NCBI GenBank assembly: GCA_002914805.1
Contig: JXTB01000195.1
Span: 551,149-615,148 of the forward strand
DNA length: 64,000 nucleotides
Direction of reading: 5' to 3'
Source: Parasponia andersonii
Lineage: Eukaryota; Streptophyta; Magnoliopsida; Rosales; Cannabaceae
A model generated the notes under the pieces. It was not told where the DNA came from, did no database searches, and worked only from the letters and a program-made list of their open reading frames with translations. Position numbers and translations under genes: made by a program. Positions 50,639 to 62,669 of the stretch are shown piece by piece; position 1 is the stretch's first letter; each line of letters starts with the position of its first letter.

Positions 50639-51640
50639 CTATTCGTCCCATGTCGGGGCATTCGTACTCGTACCAGGTCCCTTCAGGGCTGCTGAAAAAT
50701 ATTTCCTTGCAGAGGCCTGGTCTCCTTTGATGTCTATCATATAGGTACAGTCCTTTGATTGACATCTTAAGACCTGGTGGAGGGTGGAGGTGACTCCATA
50801 CATGGTGTAGATCCATCCTCTTCCCATGATGACGTTGAAGAAGGACGGGCAATCGATAACGACGAAGTCCACATCCAAGCATCTCTCCACCGTGTAGACC
50901 TTCAAGGTCACCATGCCCAAAGGGCTGACCTTGGTACTGTCGAAAGCGAAGAACAGCTGACAGGTCAGTCTGAGCGCGTTCTGATTCAGGCCCATGTTCT
51001 TAAACGTGCTGAGGAACAAGATATCGACGCTGCTTCCACCGTCGATCAGGACCCTTCCGAACAATGCGGAGTCGATCTGTAACTTAATCACCAGGGGGTC
51101 GTCGTGTGGCAGGCGCACCATGGTCAAATCTTGCTGGGTGAAGGCGATGAGGGCGGTGGAGGCACAGCTTTCACCTACCCTCAAATGGTTAACGGAATGT
51201 CCCATCCCCCTCAGGCGCTTCACCATCTCCTCGGTTTTTCTTAGGCACTTTTCCTTCTCTTCCTGACCCTGGGTCTGCCCGGGTCTGCCCACGATGGTCG
51301 GCATTATCCTCAGGGCCTGGTCTCCTGACCTGGAGGCCAGGGTCTGCTTGCCTTTTTCGGGCCTAGTGGCATCTTTCCGCGGTTGGATTCTGCCAATCTT
51401 TATGTACTGCTTCAATTTGCTGGCATGAATCGCCACTATGACCTGCGCGTAGAGATTACTGTAGTTAATGATGTCATGTCTGTGATCTTTGTGAAATTGG
51501 CAGTACCTATTCCTGTTTTTCATGTGCTCAGGAACGCCAGACTTGGGCAGGTCTTTGAAAATGCCCCTGTCCTTGTTTTGGAGGTAGATCACATCGATCG
51601 GTATGTTGAGCTCGTACTTCGGCAGTGGGTCACGGGACAC
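50639..51640 (-). pseudogene. Gag C-terminus and aspartic protease of the Tat element
   Basis: The longest surviving gag-pol frame, 333 codons. CQFHKDHRHD near 51500 is the zinc-knuckle-like segment, with its last Cys replaced by Tyr. The protease has RVLIDGGSSVDILF (active Asp codon at 51041-51043), LGMVTLKVYTVE and FNVIMGRGWIYTM. The protease processes the Gag-Pol polyprotein into mature parts. Confidence 0.88.
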
Positions 51641-52867
51641 CTTCCTCCTCTTGCCGCCTTCTTGACCGCCCTGGGTGGGGGCTTCCTGTTTCAGAATCGG
51701 CCCTCAGTCTGGCACGGGCCTCTTTACCGCTTGCAGGGCCGGGGCTTGTGCCGGCACTGTTGTTATCGCGGTGGATGCCATAGGTGTTTTCTGGCGGCTT
51801 TCCAACACCCTGAATACTCCTTCCGATTTGGCCTGGACGTCTGCCATATCGTACGGAAGGTTCAAGAGTAGGTGGTCCGACAACATCGATCCTAGCTGCA
51901 GGCCCCTAACGAATGAGCTTGCGGCTTAGACCGAATCGCCATTGTGTACTAGGGACATCACCTCCAAGAAATGCGTCAGGTATTCTTTCGGAGACTCGTT
52001 AATGGTTTGTTCCAGCCGGTCAAGGTCTCGCATGCTTTTCTGCTGCCTCCGAGCACCCGCGTACTGCTTCAAGAAAAGTTTGCAGAAATCTTCGAACCCG
52101 TTTATTGATTTCTCTGGAAGCTGTCTGAACCATAATAGGGCAGGTCATGCCAGGGTTGTGGAGAAGACCTTGCAGGTTATAGCTTCGTCCCTGGTTTCCA
52201 AAGCCATCTTCTGCTGAAAATGATATATGTGATTGAGGGGGTCGGTTTTCCCCTCGAACGGCCTGAAGGTTGGAGTAGTGAAGTCTCTCGGTTTGGGCTC
52301 TATCTGGATCCAATCGGTGAAGGCCGTTCGGCTAATCCCTCGCACAGTTTGCTTAGCCAGGTCATCGGGGGTCTGGCTGTGATGGGCCCCAAGCCTCTTA
52401 CTCAGCTCTGCCATCATTTCTTGCTTCTAGTTGGGAAGCACACCTTCAAGGCTTTCTTGGTGTCTTCTGGCAACCATTGCTCCGGCTCGGAACGGCCTTG
52501 TTTGACTTTGTTGCTCTCTCTACATCCGTGATCGGGATGGGACGGGCATTTCCCTCGGCAGTTGGCCCTCGGTCTCTTGTTGGACTTCTGTGTCAAAATC
52601 TTCCCTTCGCTCGCTCCTGGCTTCGCTTGCCAACAGCCCCTCGAGGCGGGCGCTATCCCTGCGCACCTCCGCAACTTCATCTTTTAAACCCATGACGGCC
52701 TCGTGGGCAATCTCTGCTTTCTGGCTTACTTCTGCCAGTGTGGCGAGCATCTGGTCCAGCTTTTGCTCCAGTCCAGGTTACGCTCCCCGGGAGCTTCCTT
52801 CGGCATCGGGTGGATTCTTGCCAGTGTCGGGACGTGTGCTTCTGGTCGTCATTCTTGAAGGTGCCAT
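51641..52867 (-). pseudogene. Gag of the Tat element, N-terminal and capsid region
   Basis: Starts at an ATG at 52867 (MAPSRMTTRSTRPDTG). An in-frame TAA follows 29 codons later (about 52778), then the frame continues with a coiled-coil segment (LATLAEVSQKAEIAHEAVMG). 52145-52417 carries the Retrotrans_gag core (FEGKTDPLNHIYHFQQKM, AITCKVF). The rest of the capsid is readable in shifted frames down to 51704 (LLNLPYDMADVQAKSE). Gag forms the virus-like particle. Confidence 0.85.
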
Positions 52868-52951
52868 CTTCCAATGCTATATGGCTTCTTATTCAGGGAG
52901 AGTGCGATCGTGAGACTCTGACTCTTCCTCTCGCACTCAAAGAAAAAATGG

Positions 52952-52970
52952 TTTCCCACAGATGGCGCCA
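52952..52970 (-). other. Primer-binding site of the Tat element
   Basis: On the minus strand TGGCGCCATCTGTGGGAAA begins three bases after the 5' LTR. TGGCGCC-type sites are usual in Tat and related gypsy elements and pair with a tRNA 3' end. Confidence 0.75.
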
Positions 52971-52973
52971 AAC

Positions 52974-53792
52974 TATTGGAGCGGTTTCCACCAACTATCC
53001 ACGTGTCGCTGAACTGCTGATGTTACACCTTCCAACTATCTTCGTATCTTTGCTATCCCAAAATGCTCCCGGCTTCGGGAGGGTCGGAGAGGCAGGGGTG
53101 GTCACCTGCAAAGACTCTCCAATGCTTAAGTCAGATATTTATTCCTGAGATTGAGTAGCAAATATTCGGTTTTTCTCTTGCTTATAAACCCTTTTTTTTT
53201 TTTAATACTTCTTTTTTCATATGCGTACATGCCTCCCTTTTGGGGACGCATGGCTCACATATATATAGTCTTGAAATTGTGAACCTCTTGGCTCTCAATC
53301 CCATGACTGAGTACTTTTTTCGTCAAGACTTTCTCCAAAGGTCACGGGCCGAGATTACCGTGATCCCCCCTGCACCGCTGTAGCCTAGTTTCCGCCGTCC
53401 CCTATGGCTCGAGTCTGTCAGGAGCGAGATTTGGACAAATTACTGTTCTGTCAGGATGGCTTGCCCCCTGCACACACCTACTCAAGATCGCATTAAATAC
53501 TCTGTCTGGGTATGGAGCTATGAGTTGCTATCCATTGTACTCTGGTGGAAGACCCTTGGGGCTTCCCACCCCTAGCTGTCGAGGTAAGAATCGGGATGGG
53601 CCGAGTCCATCCAGGGTCTGGGATGGGCTCGGCCCTAACCTCGGACAGCCCAATGGCCGATGTGGTACCACGTGCGACTCGCATGGTCTTTAGCTAGTCA
53701 CTCTTGACACATATCGGATGATGGGCCCTGTTTGTGATCTGTTTTGTCACTTAATCGTCCACGTGGTGTATAATTTGAGAACGGGTCCCACA
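52974..53792 (-). repeat. 5' LTR of the Tat element (right)
   Basis: 819 bp, colinear with 41542-42360. Minus strand begins TGTGGGACCCGTTCTC and ends CGCTCCAATA (CAACA in the other LTR). A TATA-like ACTATATATATG lies on the minus strand near 53256-53267, and a TTTATAAGC near 53181-53189. Confidence 0.9.
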
Positions 53793-53797
53793 ACAAC

Positions 53798-54970
53798 CAT
53801 TCTTTAGTTGTCTTTTTTCAGGTTAATTATAATTGTATAATTATAATTATAATATTATGACTACTATTTGTAAATGTTGTGACTATGATTAAGGGTGCAC
53901 TCATTAGATGAGATCCAATATATTTTTGGTCATATTCATTTTGAGAATTAGCAATTTAATCTAATCTAATCCTCGTATATTCTTCAATCCAGTTATTAAT
54001 TAAATTGATTCAATTTTAGTAATCAGTTTTGTGTTCTAATTTTTTTCCTATTAATTTTGAATTCCTGTTTTAATTAATAGGATGTTTACACCCAGAGATC
54101 TACTAATATACTCGTGATTAATAGATGGACTCATCTATAAATATTATCAAATCCAACCCTCATTTGTCACTGGTTCGTCACGTATCTAAATTTACTTATA
54201 TATTCCTTTTTCTAACAAACTATAAAACACCTTACAACACTATGACAACACTTGATCATGGTCGACCCAGGTTCAACCGAGATGTTTGACTAAGCTTGAT
54301 TATGCTCGACTTCAATCGAGGATCAAACATGTTCCACAACCTATCCAAGTTATTTTGGCAATGCTCCATTCATTTGACCTTCTTCGACCGGAATCAAAAC
54401 TCGTTGCATTTTTTGGAATTTTGAAAGTTTTCTTAAATAAAAGTCTAGTTTTGTAAATAATTTATATTTTGATTTTTTTCTTATTATATACTTTAAAAGA
54501 TATTCAAAATTGATAATGCTCCATATTTAATCATATAGCCAAATTCTCACTTTATTTAACTAACTTAAAAAATAAGAAGTTATGAAAATAGTCTAACTAC
54601 CACTATTGGATCTCTTAATCATCAAAAATATTAAAAAATAAAATGTAAACATAATACAATGTTCATAAAATTTAAAAAAAAAACAATTAAGATTTAAAAA
54701 TAAATACAATTTTATTATGTTAATGGAAATTATGTTTTATTGTTTTATGTAATTGGATTAGTTTATTTTTAAATAAGATTTTTAAACATGCAATCATCAG
54801 TCGAACCAATCGGATTGGTTTTCAAAATTATCCATCATATCTAATCCAATTTAATTGGATGCCCAATTTTCGACGACCTGGTTGGATTAGTTAGTTTAAT
54901 TGGATTTGAATCTTTGTACCCCTAATTACGGTCACAAAATTATTGACTGTTTATCATAAAATTTATAATA
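53798..54970. other. AT-rich intergenic DNA, no gene seen
   Basis: Right flank of the Tat element. A self-complementary ATTATAATTATA run lies near 53826-53852. No coding feature or RNA recognised. Confidence 0.55.
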
Positions 54971-55094
54971 GTCCCGTCCAAAAATATGGTTAAAAAAAAA
55001 ATGATTTTGGCCCAAACTGCTCCTTCCTAGGTCCACATCCCCTGATCAATCAAACTAGAAAATGATAGATCTNGGTATTTGAGGGTAGAAGCCT

Positions 55095-55345
55095 AAATTT
55101 TTTAAGTCTAAAAGGCCTTCTCGTGACAACTTTTCAGGATTTTTTTATAAGACTGATAATAAAAATTAAGACATTTTATGACTTCTTATGACCAAAAGTC
55201 ACAATTCAAAGCAAAGATATTTTATGATTAATTATGACCAAAATTCATATAAATTATAACTTTTACTAGCCATAAAAGGTCATAATTTTTAAGATTAGTC
55301 TTAGAAAAACTCATCCTAAAAAATTATTAAAGGGCTTTTTAGCCA
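55095..55345. mobile_element. Fold-back MITE 1
   Basis: AAAAGGCCTTCTCGTGACAA with TTTTCAGGATTTTTTTATAA near 55107-55150 is inverted relative to CTTAGAAAAACTCATCCTAA and TTAAAGGGCTTTTT at about 55300-55347. The interior repeats TTATGACCAAAA on both sides of the centre. About 250 bp, no coding capacity. Confidence 0.65.
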
Positions 55346-55858
55346 AATGACCGAATTTTGGATCAATATTTGAAAAATGACCATTTTTAAATATTATTTA
55401 AAAATGATTGAATTTTAATAATTATTCAAAGTGGCCTCTTTTTGTATTTAATAGATCAAAATATATTGAATTATTTTGTATAATATTGATTTATTTTTAA
55501 AAGTTGATTTATTTTTTTAAAAAATAGATCAACAAAAATAGCTATTTATCAAATTAAAATCATAAAGCAACCGTTAGGTAGGTGTAAAAATAAAACGGAT
55601 ATTTCTTGCACTTATTTAATGATTATTTTATAATTTTAATTTGATAAACAATCATTTTTTAAAAAAATAAATCATTTTTTTCAAAATAAATAATCTTTAA
55701 AAAAGCAAATCAATTTTATACAAAATAAATTAATATCTTAAGATCTATTAAATACAAAAATAATCATTTTTTAAATAAGTTTCAAAATTTGGGTTTTTTA
55801 ATAGTGTTTGAAAAATTAGTAATCTAAAATCCGGTCATTTAGCTTAAAAATCCTAATA
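55338..55858. mobile_element. Fold-back MITE 2
   Basis: Ends AGGGCTTTTTAGCCAAATGACCG on the left and CGGTCATTTAGCTTAAAAATCCT on the right are near-perfect inverted repeats. The arms stay complementary for ~250 bp (for example TTTGTATTTAATAGATC near 55441 and its inverse near 55740). About 520 bp. It abuts MITE 1 and MITE 3. Confidence 0.8.
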
Positions 55859-55864
55859 ATAATT

Positions 55865-56080
55865 ATGTGAGAAAAGGACATGAGTAGTACTAATTTGAGC
55901 CAAAATGATCTTTTTGTGTTTATTTTTTTTTTAAAATAATTTTTTAGGTGTGTCAATGACTTCTTGACCATAGATCAAGACATCCTGAAACACTCCTAAA
56001 AGTATTATTTTTGAAAAAATACATAAAAAGAAGTCATTTCGGCCGAAGCTATTCCTGTCCATGTCCTTTTGTCTAATCAT
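55865..56080. mobile_element. Fold-back MITE 3
   Basis: The left end near AAAAGGACATGAGTAGTACT and GAGCCAAAATGATCTTTTTG (55872-55915) is inverted relative to AAAGAAGTCATTTCGGCC and GTCCATGTCCTTTTGT (56025-56074). A third related terminus in the same orientation as the right end lies at 54997-55042 (ATGATTTTGGCCCAAACTGC), so an older copy may enclose MITEs 1 and 2. Confidence 0.7.
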
Positions 56081-58690
56081 TTTCGGCCCTAATTACTCCT
56101 AATCAGTCCAATTCCCGCCTACTCCAGACTAGAGTCTGATGTGTCAACCAAACTTTTGGAGGACATAAGCCCAAAAACAGGTAACAGACTCACGTACAAT
56201 AGTAGAAGACTGCCAATCGAATGGACCGCCCATGGTGAAAGCCAGATGGCCCAAAATCCCACCGACTTATTCTAGCCATTTCTTTCTGCAAATTAAAATA
56301 TGGACTTCCATATGGTAAGTGACATCATGAAATTCAGCTACAAATTCAAATTTACACCATGGAATAACTAACACACAGATTGCGGAATGGGGTTGACTTT
56401 AAAGATAATCTTGTATATATGGTTTCAACATCAAACTTAAATTGGAGCTACACATACATATGTACTCGATAAAAGAATCATCACTTTAAAGACAAAATCA
56501 CACAAATTATATATTGACGACAAAACTCCTTTCTCTTCTACTTGATCTGTCCTGTTGTTGTCCGGTTGAGACAGTCCATAGCACTACATATGACTCAAAA
56601 GCTACCACTTTACATAAAGACCATTAATAGCCAAATTGCATAATAATGAAAGCTAGCTATAGCCTGGGATTTGGATGAAGACAAATCCAGAGCCATCTAT
56701 TCTAATTTCTAATCCATGATATTTTTGTACCGATAAGTTATATTCTCATATAAATAAGGCTAGTAGGCCCATTGTAATTATATTGATTTCTTTGAACATA
56801 CTGATTAATGGAGCCAAGGTAGGCCTCGGTAGTGATGGGAATCAATGTCCTCTTCAGAAGATCCATTAGCATATTTGGTGTATGGACCACTTCATGGTAT
56901 CCAAATGGCTTTTTCTATGGATGAAATGCAGTCTCAAATGGTGGATGAGAGCCAGAATATTCTGTCACAAGCAGTATATATTTATATATAGAGAATAAAG
57001 ACGGCCTTAATAGAAAAACGACGAGAGATTTTGAAAAGAAAACGTTAAAAAGTTTCCTCAGAGAAGGACGAGAGAGATAGAGCATCTTGTTCTTCTTCTT
57101 CTTCATTCTTATTCTTTAAAATAGGAGGCAAGTGATAATAGTTAATTTATAACACTTTGGATGATAGGAAAAAAGTTTGGCAAGAGCATGTGAAGTGTAG
57201 ATCATATAGCTAGTATAAGTGGTAGTTTCTATCAGTTAGTCATGTTCATCACGTGTACGCTTTTGCAACTTTACTCGTATGCATCTTTGCGATCCTTTAT
57301 ATGATTCTGTACATTGTTCTTATTGATCCAATGAATCCTCCATTTTTATTTGTTACCTTATCTTTGCATCTATTTCGGAGTAATTATATTTTAGTTATAT
57401 ACGATTATAATTAATATTAAGCTAGAATCACACAACAGTAGCAAATAAAACTTGATAAAATATTGGTTTTCCAATATTATAAGTATTGTTAAAATAACCA
57501 AGCCCTTATAAACTTTGTTCCGCTCTCAAACAAAGCATCACCATGCCCCCATGTACGTCAGCTTACAATATTTTTTTAAGAGTTTATGAAATTTTTTAAA
57601 CCATCGTATAACATGAATCTCGCACTTTGGTTCAACTTTCCATCTCTTTGATAGATCTAATTATTAAAGTCTGGAATTTATAACAAAAAGTCAATTTATT
57701 GAAAACAATACTCCTAATTGTAAACTCATTGTCTTCCCAATATTTAGCCAATGTAAAATTTTGTTCAAACATAAGATAAAAATATACAAATTTGTTCTCT
57801 AACAACTTAATTAATTGAAAATATAGTAACACAGTATTAGTATGTACTTGTGGAACCACTGATTCTCTACATTGTTCGTATTTGACCCAATGAATCTTAC
57901 ACACACACACATATATATACATACATATTAATCTCTGTTTCTTTACAATCAAAATTTCTTTTATATATATATATATAATAGGGTTATTATATTAACTAAG
58001 CTTGAAATGTCACAAAACAAAAGCAGACTAAACTTGACGTTATTAGATTCGTTGTCCAACACCATTATATCGTTAGAATTAAACACAAGATGTTTTCAGG
58101 AAGTCTTTGAAGATTATGTTTTGACGGCTGTGACGAGAAAATATATGCATAGGTAGAGATCTATTTTCTCAACGAAAACATAATTAAAACATATTTTGGT
58201 ACCAACCGCTGATTTTTGACCTGCAGTGGAGAATGGCCACAAATAGAAAGGAAGGCATTTTCACCATATATTTTTTCTCAGAACTACTTTAGATTTAATC
58301 AAACCTTTTTGAAATTACACTTTTCTAAAATTTCAAGTAATCAGAGCCACATTGTTTGCGGTCGGCTGGTAGTCCTTACTCTTCCACCCCTATTACATTC
58401 ATATATATATGGTGGTCACCCCACAACGATTTCCAATATATATGTGTCCTTTTCTAAGGCATATTTAATGATTTTAATTGTCTGCTTGTTTTCATTTTGC
58501 TTCCATGTATATAATCATATATATTCTCTTCCAGTGGGCCTCAGTTCTTTGTTTCAATATACCTGGAGAAAACAAAACAATGGTTCAATGCAGGGTACTA
58601 CAATTATTCTATTACAATTCGAATAATCTCCAACAACCCCGTAAACGTGTATCTATGTATATATATGTTTATATATATATATATATATAA
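56081..58690. other. Intergenic region, no gene seen
   Basis: Short frames (56915-57106, 57632-57952, 58216-58626) have no recognisable domain or splice partners. Contains (CA)n and (TA)n microsatellites near 57900-57925 and 58670-58690. Confidence 0.5.
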
Positions 58691-58892
58691 AATGATTGAC
58701 AATCGAGTGAGTTTTTTTTTTTTAATTTATGTATAATTATTTTTTTTAACCATAATTCAATGGTTAAAATGAAATACATTAAAAATACATATTATTAATA
58801 TTATTTATTTTTCTTATTTTTTATAATAAAAAATTATGCACGATAAATTTTTATTAATCAAGTTGATAAAAAATACTCTGAATCGATGCCCA
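58691..58892 (+). repeat. MITE-like repeat, copy E
   Basis: Poly-T and AATTTATGTATAATTA at the left, ACGATAAATTTTTATTAATC and AAAAATACTCTGAATCGATG at the right, with (TA)n on both sides. Same family as 39731-39963. Confidence 0.6.
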
Positions 58893-59359
58893 TATATAAT
58901 TTATACGTGACTATCAATTTGCGTTTAGCCATAATAATCATGATCTTGTTAGATGATGCAAATGACACAGAGTTTCAACATTTGAATCGGGGCCATATTT
59001 CACGTGTGTTGTTCGCTACAATATATAAGATTAATATGAATAATATGGATCTTCCAAATAGCAGGAAATCATATATATATATATATATATATGTCCCAAC
59101 CAGAAGTGTACGAACTATATAGGGACATAAAAACCACAATTCAGGTACAAAAATTTGTATATTGAGATAATGACTAGTGAATTAGCTCCAAGGAGACCAT
59201 TGGTCCTAGCGATACTCGTCATCTCTGCCCACCAATCCCTGCGTCCACAGAAGATGCTTCTCGCTTTTCGTAAATGGAGAACCATGGCGTCCTCTAAATG
59301 GCTATAGTTCGTTCGAATCAACCCAATAATTCTAATGATGATATAATACAATAATATAT

Positions 59360-59760
59360 AAAGGGTTGACTACATTTCGTCTAATCTATCGCGTTCGATT
59401 AACACGATTATGACATGATTGATAATAACTTAACTTAAATATGACAAACGTGTAAAAATGTATTAAAAACCCATTTAATGAGTGTATTGTCTATCTAATT
59501 ATGAGTCACAAGGATTATCTATTATCGACATAATTACTTAAATTTAATTATCACAATTGTATACTGATTAGTTCAAATAAACACATGTATATACGTTAAA
59601 AATGAATCAAAATTATATTTAAAATATTAAAATATATATATGTCATATTTCTGCGATATCAAATTAATATGCAAAAAAACTCATTTAATTAAAAGTATTA
59701 CACAAGTTATTTTCAGCTAAGTGAGTTGATCTGTAACCAACCCATTTATGATCTTATTGT
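59360..59760. other. AT-rich DNA, possible decayed transposon
   Basis: ATTAACACGATTATGACATGATT and similar phrases recall common plant repeats built on an 'AACACGATTA-ACACGA' theme, but no termini were defined. No gene seen. Confidence 0.3.
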
Positions 59761-59763
59761 ACA

Positions 59764-61163
59764 TGTTAGGTTATTTATCGATAAATCAAGTATTTTTTAT
59801 GTTCAAATAGTTGTACATTTTTAAGTATTTTTGTTTGTAAATAATTAAGAATCTAGGTGATCTTTGGGCAAAAATGAGAATTTTGAAGCATATTGAATCA
59901 AGTCAGGACTATTAAGGCGAATCGGTACAAGTGAGGTGCAAAATGATGCAAAACAGAAAGAGGAAAAGATACCCCTAAGCAGAATCAGTGGCAGCCACTA
60001 GAATATGCAAGGTGGTGCAGCTTGCGCCACCCCCATTTTCAACGAGCGTAGCTTGCGCCAGAGGTTACCTAACGGTTGATTTTAGTTGTTTTTTTTTTTT
60101 TTAATCCAATGGTTAAGATTCACCCATTTTTGGAGCTAGAACTATATATATTCACTTAAGCCATAAATCCTATGTATAAAGAATTTGAGAGAAAAATACA
60201 AGAAAGAAGCACAAAATTCCTAAAAAAATAAAGCTTAGAGTCAGATATTTCTTGAAGAAGACTTACGAGAGATTCTTGAAGATTTAAAGACTTGAAACTC
60301 ATCTCTACAAGAATTTTTCTTTTTTTATTCTCTCTACGTTAATCTGTATAGAGTTTGTGTTTAGAATATTTTGTTATATATTTTCATTTATGAATTTCTT
60401 GATGAGATTAGGTTTAGATTCTATTATAGTTAATTAGAATTTATATGCTCTGATTTGATTTATCCTTTGTTTGGATTATTTTTTTTATTGTTGGTCTATT
60501 TTTCATTTCTAATTCATTTATATTTCTCTTCACTTATTAGTTCTAATTTATTTGGCTAAAAAATTAGTTGAACTTAGATTGTGATTTTGATGCTTGGGAG
60601 AGATTGACTTTATGAAGCAAAATTGAGAAACCTAGTTTAGGTTGTTGTGAAATCAGGAAAAGATTAATACCTAGATAATCTCTTTGAAAGTTTGGGTTAT
60701 TGTGAGACCGGAAGGTGAACAATACTTTGACTTCCACATAAGGGTTAGACTTAATGAATGCTTAAATAAAAAGGTTAAATAGGGATATTGACATCGAATA
60801 ATTAAGCGTATTATCTTATTTGATGCTCAGTAGAGATAACAAGATTAGATTAGGTCATTTGATTAGTGAGCTGAGTGGAATTAGGCTAGTAATCATTTAA
60901 TTTGATGAACTCAGGAGTAATTAGGCGAATTCAAGTTCCTATTATATTTGTGCATGATGTTGTCTATATTTTATTCATATATTTATATTTTTACATTTAT
61001 TTTTGTTAACTTTTTAATTTTATTTAATTAGTTTGCCTAAATAAAATTAAGTTGCGATAATTCTAATACTTAATGATAATTTAATACCCAATTCTCATGG
61101 GATCGACAACTTTTATTCTCTCTATATTACTTATCCATGACTCATACACTTGCGGTTAACGCA
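59764..61163 (+). mobile_element. LTR relic, Athila-like
   Basis: Starts near TGTTAGGTTATTTATCG and ends near ACACTTGCGGTTAACGCA. The CCCAATTCTCATGGGATCGAC block (about 61088) and the following ATCAAACTAAAATTGGCACA resemble the 3' end and primer-site region of Athila-type gypsy LTRs. A TATA-like CTATATATATTCAC is at about 60141. No coding domains follow, so only an LTR with a few flanking bases remains. Boundaries are approximate and no target duplication was confirmed. Confidence 0.45.
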
Positions 61164-61381
61164 ATAATATCAAACTAAAATTGGCACAAAATTTTTTAAT
61201 ACGTCACTCAAAATGACCTCTTTATTTCATGTTATTTTCAAGTAACACTGTGTAGAAAATTGTAGGCCTATTACATATTAATAAGTAAACTCAATTAAGG
61301 CCACTGCTAGCTCTTTCTGGAAAATTATGAGTTCAATTATTGAATGATATTGGAATATTCAACAATGAAGAAAATACAGTT

Positions 61382-61440
61382 TGAGGCCTAGTACTCTAGT
61401 TGTTCCAAATCAAAGAATTCTAAAATTCGAATCCCCGACA
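61382..61440 (+). mobile_element. tRNA-derived SINE remnant
   Basis: GAGGCCTAGTACTCTAGTTG resembles a pol III A box, and AAATTCGAATCCCC (61423-61436) is a near-consensus B box ~35 bp further on. The spacing and the 'TTCGAATCCCC' tail are typical of tRNA-related plant SINEs rather than an intact tRNA gene, as no cloverleaf can be drawn. Confidence 0.45.
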
Positions 61441-61449
61441 CCAACTCCC

Positions 61450-62637
61450 AAGTCAAAAGAGAAAAAAATGGTCCTTAATGAAAAAAAATCAATGCCTAGA
61501 GAATCTTGTTAATTATTTATCTATTAATCCCGCTATTAATCACACCCATCAGTGCTATTTCCGGCCACCCGAAAAGTGAACAAGGAAAAGAATTTAGACT
61601 ATGTTTACTGATTTGCAATGGAAACATAAATAATATAAATGTTTCTTTTTTTATCATTTTATGTATTTATTTAAATATTTGAAACACAAATTTCTAGAAA
61701 TTCATCCATATTAATAAAACTGAGAAAGAATGGATCATTAATTATTTGATTCCTTCTCATATATTACTCTCTATGCTCTTTCTCTTTAAGATTCTTTTCG
61801 TTCGAATTAGTAAATATTCCTTTAATTTTCTATCAACTTTTTAGGTATATCTTTTCTTATTTCTATTATGATTTTTAGACACTCATGTCTTCAAGATTGT
61901 GAGGGTGATTTGATACCATAAGACTAGAGTCAAACCTCTACTATGTATTGAGTTTATATTACTCTTGACTCTTGAGTACCTGTGATGTCGTTGATTTTAT
62001 CTTAAATTTCAAGTGAATAATGTTTAAACTTTCCCAGTACTACTTATTTTAATTTGGTACGTCAAACCGTCCTTAGTTAAGAACTAGACATAGAAGTATT
62101 ACTTTTGGTACTACTATTACCGTATTCATTTGGAGTGCATTACTTCCCTGAAAAAATGCTAATTCATTTGGAGTGCATTATTTCCCTGAAAAAATGCTAG
62201 TAGCATTTTCTTTTACGTATTTTTTCAATATTACTGTTGATACGTAGATTTTATTATAATTTATTATATTATTAAAATATTAAACTGGATACAAACGGTA
62301 AGATTTGAGTGTTCAAAAAGAGATTTGAGTGTTAAAAAAGAGTGAGAAAGAGACGGTAATTAGTATTACTTTTACTTCTTTTCTCAAATTATAAGCCATA
62401 TATCCAGTATATTTTTAGTCGATACGTTTTAGTAGTTTCGTGTCATAAGAATCTTTTGATCAGTACTTGACTTCCACCAATGACTTGACATTTGTCCTGC
62501 AACTACAGTCCTTTTATAATGCGACTATAAGCTGATTGATAATTCTGATATAGTTAACCTCTATGGCAAGGTTAATTTTTGAAGGCTTTCTATGATTTTA
62601 CTACGTACCTTAATGGTTATATTTTGGTATGCATGTC

Positions 62638-62669
<32 letters not shown>

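Larger units (their letters stand above)
41542..53792 (-). mobile_element. Ty3/gypsy retrotransposon of the Tat type, inactive
   Basis: About 12.25 kb with two 819-bp LTRs. Genes on the minus strand run gag, protease, reverse transcriptase, RNase H, a second RNase H and integrase, with a primer-binding site next to the right (5') LTR. Between integrase and the left (3') LTR lies an antisense gene on the plus strand. An extra RNase H plus an antisense ORF is characteristic of the Tat lineage (for example Retand, RIRE2 and Grande elements). Many stops, frameshifts and lost residues show it cannot encode a working polyprotein. The flanks AGAAC (41537-41541) and ACAAC (53793-53797) may be a target duplication with one mismatch. 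Confidence 0.92.

Noticed and set aside
50777-51929. Several plus-strand ORFs over gag and protease
   Set aside because: They mirror the GC-rich minus-strand coding region of the Tat element and show no domain. They are distinct from the genuine antisense gene at 42701-45728.
56780-56960. Possible miRNA precursor in relatively complex DNA
   Set aside because: No stable long hairpin or known mature miRNA sequence could be made out by eye.
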